A DNA stretch of 35,329 nucleotides. It comes from Nitrospirota bacterium. GTDB taxonomy: Bacteria > Nitrospirota > Thermodesulfovibrionia > Thermodesulfovibrionales > JdFR-86. The DNA lies in assembly GCA_016207905.1 (NCBI GenBank), contig JACQZC010000009.1:1-35329 (forward strand). Reading direction: 5' to 3'. Position numbers and translations under genes: made by a program. The notes below the pieces were generated by a model. The model was given only the letters and a program-made list of their open reading frames with translations, did no database searches and was not told where the DNA came from. Positions 32,837-35,329 of the stretch are shown here, piece after piece. Each line of letters opens with the position of its first letter. Positions within the stretch are counted from its first letter, which is position 1.

Positions 32837-32927
32837 CGCATACGAACTTTTCTTCGCCTTCATGTATGCACCTGAGATAAACCCTTTGGGCATCCTCTAC
32901 GCCACATACAAAACATTTTGCTTTCAT
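32799..32927 (-). CDS. 42-residue CxxC/CxxC zinc-ribbon-like protein
   Basis: It starts at ATG 32927, one base after the DUF1858 stop, with GGAGAG at suitable spacing. The protein carries KCFVCGVED near the start and FVCVRCLP near the end, two CxxC knuckles 22 residues apart, with a further Cys20. Similar tiny CxxC-CxxC proteins with a Cys-x2-Cys-Leu-Pro-x-Leu-Ile-His-Gly ending occur in anaerobes (from memory). It probably binds zinc. The 3' end overlaps the end of the rRNA methyltransferase gene by 38 bases in convergent orientation. Confidence 0.72.
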   Translation of the reverse strand: MKAKCFVCGVEDAQRVYLRCIHEGEEKFVCVRCLPVLIHGAH

Positions 32928-32928
32928 C

Positions 32929-33141
32929 TTATCTCTCCAGTTCGTTTATTTCTTTTACAATCTTTTCAGGGTCGATATTGTGCATCATGGCTCCAAAGGC
33001 AATCGACTCTACCCTGATGCCAGGACATGTAAAACATCCACCCCCGAAATACTTCTCTATTATCTTTGCCGCCTCTGGATTGTCTTTTATCACATCCCCG
33101 ATAATAGAGTCCTTTGTCACTAACTTTTTTTCTGTTACCAT
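32929..33141 (-). CDS. DUF1858 redox-disulfide domain protein
   Basis: The 70 residues match the DUF1858 family (hybrid-cluster-protein-associated redox disulfide domain): a helical start (DSIIGDVIKDNPEAAKIIEKYF) and the paired cysteines C-x2-C in GGCFTCPGIRVESI. Stand-alone members are common in anaerobes and thought to act in thiol redox or metal handling. AGGAGG lies before ATG 33141. It forms a two-gene unit with the 42-residue zinc-ribbon protein. Confidence 0.9.
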   Translation of the reverse strand: MVTEKKLVTKDSIIGDVIKDNPEAAKIIEKYFGGGCFTCPGIRVESIAFGAMMHNIDPEKIVKEINELER

Positions 33142-33213
33142 CTTAACCTCCTTGTATCTTTATCTTATCATATATAAGGTAAATTCCCTGACCCCATCTC
33201 TCATTGGTATAAA

Positions 33214-33450
33214 TTGACAAAAATTTATTGCATATGCAAAAGTATATATATGTATGTGCCTGCTTCATTATCAAGAAACCGTAAAATCCTGATAAATTTG
33301 GTGCCGCCATGGGATGCAGTGCCTCCTGTATGGGAATTAAGGGTTAAGCAATATCGGGTCTTTTACGATGTTGACGAGGCAAAAAAGATTGTTTATGTCA
33401 GGGCTGTAAGGGAGAAACCGACTAACAAAACAACGGAGGAGATTTTATGA
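33214..33450 (+). pseudogene. RelE/ParE-type toxin, N-terminally degraded
   Basis: The second half matches RelE/ParE toxins: SRNRKILINLVPPWD, then WELRVKQYRVFYDVDEAKKIVYVRAVREK. The usual helical N terminus is missing and replaced by unrelated residues (MTKIYCICKSIYMYV), and no ribosome site is present. The stop overlaps an ATG (ATGA at 33447) where an antitoxin would start; that frame stops after 18 codons. Both parts of the pair therefore appear decayed. Confidence 0.65.
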
Positions 33451-33644
33451 AAGCAAAGGAATTAAAGTCCGCATTTCGGAGACCAGCCGAGGCTGGAAGG
33501 ACATAAAACTGAAATTTAACAAAGGGGGTAGGCTTTTTCAGGGGGAAGTCAGCTACAATAATATGAATTTATGATGCATTTTTTTGTCTTTTGGGTGGAA
33601 ATAAAATGTAGGATTGCAAGACCTGACCCCTTTCCAATTTTAGG
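33451..33644. other. Decayed DNA between toxin remnant and attC-like site
   Basis: It holds the 18-codon antitoxin-like remnant and an overlapping frame about 33452-33573 (including ISETSRGWKDIKLKFNKGG) without a start codon, then a palindrome-bearing repeat at 33606-33648. No intact gene is seen. Confidence 0.5.
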
Positions 33645-33648
33645 TCAG
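33606..33648. repeat. REP-like repeat with CTGACC...GGTCAG palindrome
   Basis: CTGACC (33623-33628) pairs with GGTCAG (33643-33648). The minus-strand motif GGGGTCAGGTCTTGCA resembles sequences often found beside IS200-like REP-associated transposases (from memory). A shorter relative, CCCTGACCCC, lies at 33189-33198. Confidence 0.45.
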
Positions 33649-33687
33649 CGGTGGCTGTAAGCCATCCGCTGGAGTGATTTGTTAGAC
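33645..33687 (-). other. attC-like half site at the stop of the membrane protein gene
   Basis: On the minus strand GTCTAAC (33687-33681) matches RYYYAAC and contains the gene's TAA. It is followed by a hairpin: AGCGG-T(bulge)-TGGCT / AGCCA-CCGCT at 33670-33647 with TAC loop, ten base pairs and one extrahelical base. This is the left box and stem of an attC site. The right box is missing where the REP-like repeat begins. Confidence 0.5.
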
Positions 33688-34413
33688 GATTTTGCATTTC
33701 TTATATGATCGCTTAACACCAGAGATACCAAAAGATAATCGTTTTATGCCATCATATATGTCAACGAATAATACGAGCAAGAAAATGCTTGAATAAGACG
33801 ATGTCTTTCCCTCCATATTTGAACCTAAACCAATCATAAAGAGAAGCGACGAAACAGCTTCAGTCAGGCCTAAGAAGATATTGTTTAATGGATTACCCCT
33901 CAGGAATCTATTGCAGTTATCGCAGAAGTATTCCGAACTTTTCCCAATGAAGCTTATTGCTCTTTCTTTTCCAACGATTGTTATGCCGCCGCATTTGGAG
34001 CATGTTCCTCTATCATATTTCTTCTTTGTAATTGGATCAGTAAATTCGATAGTATTCTTCACTTCTGCATAATCAAACCTTGGCTCAAAATATCGGAAGA
34101 AGAAGCTAAAAAGAGATAGAGCCGTGTATATGATAATCCCTTCCTCTAAAGTGTTTATCATTGTTTGGCCAATAAACTCAGGATTGATAATAGCGGAGAG
34201 TAGAAACCTATATAAGAACAGAGCAATAAAAGAGAGCACGATAATTAGAATTAATTTTCGGAGTCTATAGATATAATCGGCAATCCAGATACCTAATGAA
34301 AAATAGAAAATATATGCGATTGTTCGCCATTCAGATTCAGCAATCTCTCTTGATAATTTAGAAAAGGTAATGCCAAGGATTACATCCAGTAAAATGACAA
34401 CAGCAGGCAACAC
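33682..34413 (-). CDS. Membrane protein with zinc ribbon (cassette-like)
   Basis: GTG 34413 opens a 243-residue protein with about four N-terminal hydrophobic segments (to about residue 105), a zinc ribbon near 136-172 (CSKCGG...CDNC) and two more helices. Its C-terminal segment NPLNNIFLGLTEAVSSLLF resembles the PL-x7-TE-x4-LLF segment of the protein encoded at 21063. The gene ends inside an attC-like box. It lies 39 bases after the zinc-ribbon peptide gene on the same strand. AT-rich composition and missing chromosomal neighbours suggest transfer. The function is unknown. Confidence 0.7.
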   Translation of the reverse strand: MLPAVVILLDVILGITFSKLSREIAESEWRTIAYIFYFSLGIWIADYIYRLRKLILIIVLSFIALFLYRFLLSAIINPEFIGQTMINTLEEGIIIYTALSLFSFFFRYFEPRFDYAEVKNTIEFTDPITKKKYDRGTCSKCGGITIVGKERAISFIGKSSEYFCDNCNRFLRGNPLNNIFLGLTEAVSSLLFMIGLGSNMEGKTSSYSSIFLLVLFVDIYDGIKRLSFGISGVKRSYKKCKIV

Positions 34414-34452
34414 GACTACGAAAAAGGTTACCTTTATGATCGAGACTTCTTT

Positions 34453-34623
34453 CTAAAATAGGGTATTTATGGGTTTGCTTGGAGAAGTAAGTTCATCATC
34501 TGATGCAATAACAGGAGGACCAAATGCGTCAATGTCAGGCATCTCTTTTAACCATTCGCCGCAGTGTTTGCATTTTATGGCCTCATCTTGAATGTCTTCA
34601 GCACAAAAGGGGCATTTTTTCAT
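34453..34623 (-). CDS. 56-residue zinc-ribbon protein
   Basis: ATG 34623 follows AAGGAGC. The N terminus [21 protein letters not shown] is a classic double CxxC zinc ribbon of the type found at the start of many small bacterial membrane or stress proteins. The acidic tail ([15 protein letters not shown]) is unstructured. The gene is third of four in the minus-strand run from 35092 to 33682. It may work with the membrane protein encoded directly downstream. Confidence 0.78.
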   Translation of the reverse strand: MKKCPFCAEDIQDEAIKCKHCGEWLKEMPDIDAFGPPVIASDDELTSPSKPINTLF

Positions 34624-34637
34624 CCTCAGCTCCTTTC

Positions 34638-34862
34638 TTATTCTGATGTTGCCCCTTCCAGAATCAGATTTTCCGTAGAGAGATTGAAAATATCCTCTTT
34701 CCGGTATCTTTCTGTTGCACCTATAATCTCAAGCCCAATAATCTTTCCATTTTTATCAAGGTCAAGGTTTATTCCCTCTTCTATTTCCTTAGTGTGTGCA
34801 ACTTTTTTCTCCTGAATCCTGATATAAAGTGCATCAACCTCTTTATCATATTCAATCTTCAT
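34638..34862 (-). CDS. DUF2283-family protein, putative antitoxin
   Basis: The 74 residues show the DUF2283 pattern: [21 protein letters not shown], then [26 protein letters not shown]2283 genes are commonly paired with DUF4258 genes in predicted toxin-antitoxin operons, and here the partner ends eight bases upstream. An AGGAGG precedes the ATG. Its product probably neutralises the DUF4258 partner. Confidence 0.88.
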   Translation of the reverse strand: MKIEYDKEVDALYIRIQEKKVAHTKEIEEGINLDLDKNGKIIGLEIIGATERYRKEDIFNLSTENLILEGATSE

Positions 34863-34870
34863 AGCTCCTC

Positions 34871-35092
34871 CTACTTGTTCCTGTCAATAACTGTAATTAT
34901 AATTATTCTACTGCTTTCCTGCTTAAAAGTCACTTTAAGCCACTTCTTGCCTATATGCTTAAAGGCATTCTTTCTGCCTTTTATAGAGTCCTCTATCTGC
35001 TCAGAATGAAAGATTGTATTTCTGATATCATCTTCACTGATTTCTCTCCACCTCATCTGCCTTCTTGCATGCCTGCTAAAATATATCTTCAT
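34871..35092 (-). CDS. DUF4258-family protein, putative toxin
   Basis: The 73 residues match DUF4258, a RelE-like fold: FSRHARRQMRWREISEDDIRNTI near the start and WLKVTFKQESSRIIIITVI near the end. Family members are predicted mRNA-interferase-like toxins. It is first in a four-gene minus-strand run, with promoter block copy B (35119-35150) about 27 bases upstream. AAAGGAG lies rather far (about 15 bases) before ATG 35092. Confidence 0.86.
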   Translation of the reverse strand: MKIYFSRHARRQMRWREISEDDIRNTIFHSEQIEDSIKGRKNAFKHIGKKWLKVTFKQESSRIIIITVIDRNK

Positions 35093-35118
35093 TTAATTAA
35101 GAAAAACTCCTTTGCCTT

Positions 35119-35150
35119 TATCTTAAGCAGACATCTCTTTTCTGTCAAGG
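35119..35150 (-). promoter_or_regulatory. Promoter block, copy B (partner 20957-20988)
   Basis: On the minus strand TTGACA and TAAGAT are 17 bases apart, in a 32-base block that differs from copy A at two positions, both in the spacer. It drives the DUF4258 operon. Confidence 0.75.
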
Positions 35151-35189
35151 ATTTTCTCAGAGCAGTAGAGCAAGAGAGCAATATTAATC

Positions 35190-35225
35190 CCCCTCACCCC
35201 AGCCCTCTCCCGCAAGGGGAGAGGG
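35190..35225. repeat. Palindromic repeat CCCTCTCCC-GCAA-GGGGAGAGGG, copy 2
   Basis: It is identical to 10322-10357 apart from two bases ahead of the hairpin. Confidence 0.8.
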
Positions 35226-35287
35226 TAATTAAAAGGAAGCAAAAACCTGTCCTGTAAGGAAAAATGCGATTTGCTTTATCGACCCCA

Positions 35288-35316
35288 CCCTTGATGGGAG
35301 GGGTTAGGGGAGGGTG
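35288..35316 (+). repeat. G-rich dispersed repeat, copy 2 (partner 7538-7566)
   Basis: It is identical to 7538-7566 apart from one base, in the same orientation. Confidence 0.8.
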
Positions 35317-35329
35317 CAACCTGCTAACA

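Overview
The window looks like part of a chromosome from an anaerobic, sulfur-cycling bacterium, most likely a Nitrospirota (Thermodesulfovibrionia-like) genome or a relative. This is inference from gene content: a DsrE-like/rhodanese operon, orphan NuoE/NuoF subunits, a DUF1858 redox protein, a very large multi-PAS/GAF kinase, MopE-type metal motifs, and a tmRNA tag ending ELALAA. I could run no database search, so family names rest on motifs and length.

Layout. 1-547: the end of an IS30-type transposase that has cut off a secreted beta-helix gene. 719-7365: a housekeeping block (cardiolipin-synthase-like PLD enzyme, TPR lipoprotein, ispE, tRNA-Gln, prs, rplY, pth, an HsdR_N-domain protein). 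7366-10440: an accessory patch with dispersed repeats and a one-chain nuclease-methyltransferase. 10440-13885: a histone-deacetylase-family enzyme, queE and a GT39 membrane glycosyltransferase. 13935-14965: a minus-strand sulfur-relay-like operon (DsrE-like, a 56-residue DsrH/TusB-like protein, secreted rhodanese). 15196-19693: nuoE and nuoF, separated by two exported-protein genes. 19694-20513: ssrA (tmRNA) and smpB. 20514-23470: an accessory stretch with a DUF433/DUF5615 pair and a cassette-like gene. 23479-32836: tRNA-Ser, an MBL-fold hydrolase, then a tightly packed galT-glgA-sensor kinase-response regulator-rlmD-like operon. 32799-35329: small redox and zinc-ribbon proteins, toxin-antitoxin remnants, a second cassette-like operon and dispersed repeats.

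Two observations stand out. First, nuoE and nuoF are split by about 2.76 kb flanked by a perfect 18-bp direct repeat. The repeat contains the ancestral ATGA stop/start overlap, so both nuo reading frames survive and the first inserted gene uses a copy of that start codon. The cargo is a secreted LAS-type metallopeptidase with MopE-like repeats and a secreted FIMAH-domain protein. Second, two separate accessory units (20957-22053 on plus, 35150-33645 on minus) share one plan: a nearly identical 32-bp promoter block (30 of 32 bases), a last gene encoding a zinc ribbon followed by a similar two-helix membrane module, and an attC-like hairpin at or just after the last stop codon. No integrase is in view. 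The units may be integron-cassette-like or another unrecognised mobile family.

The rest is ordinary chromosome with short spacers and many 1-4 base stop/start overlaps, which points to translational coupling in long operons.
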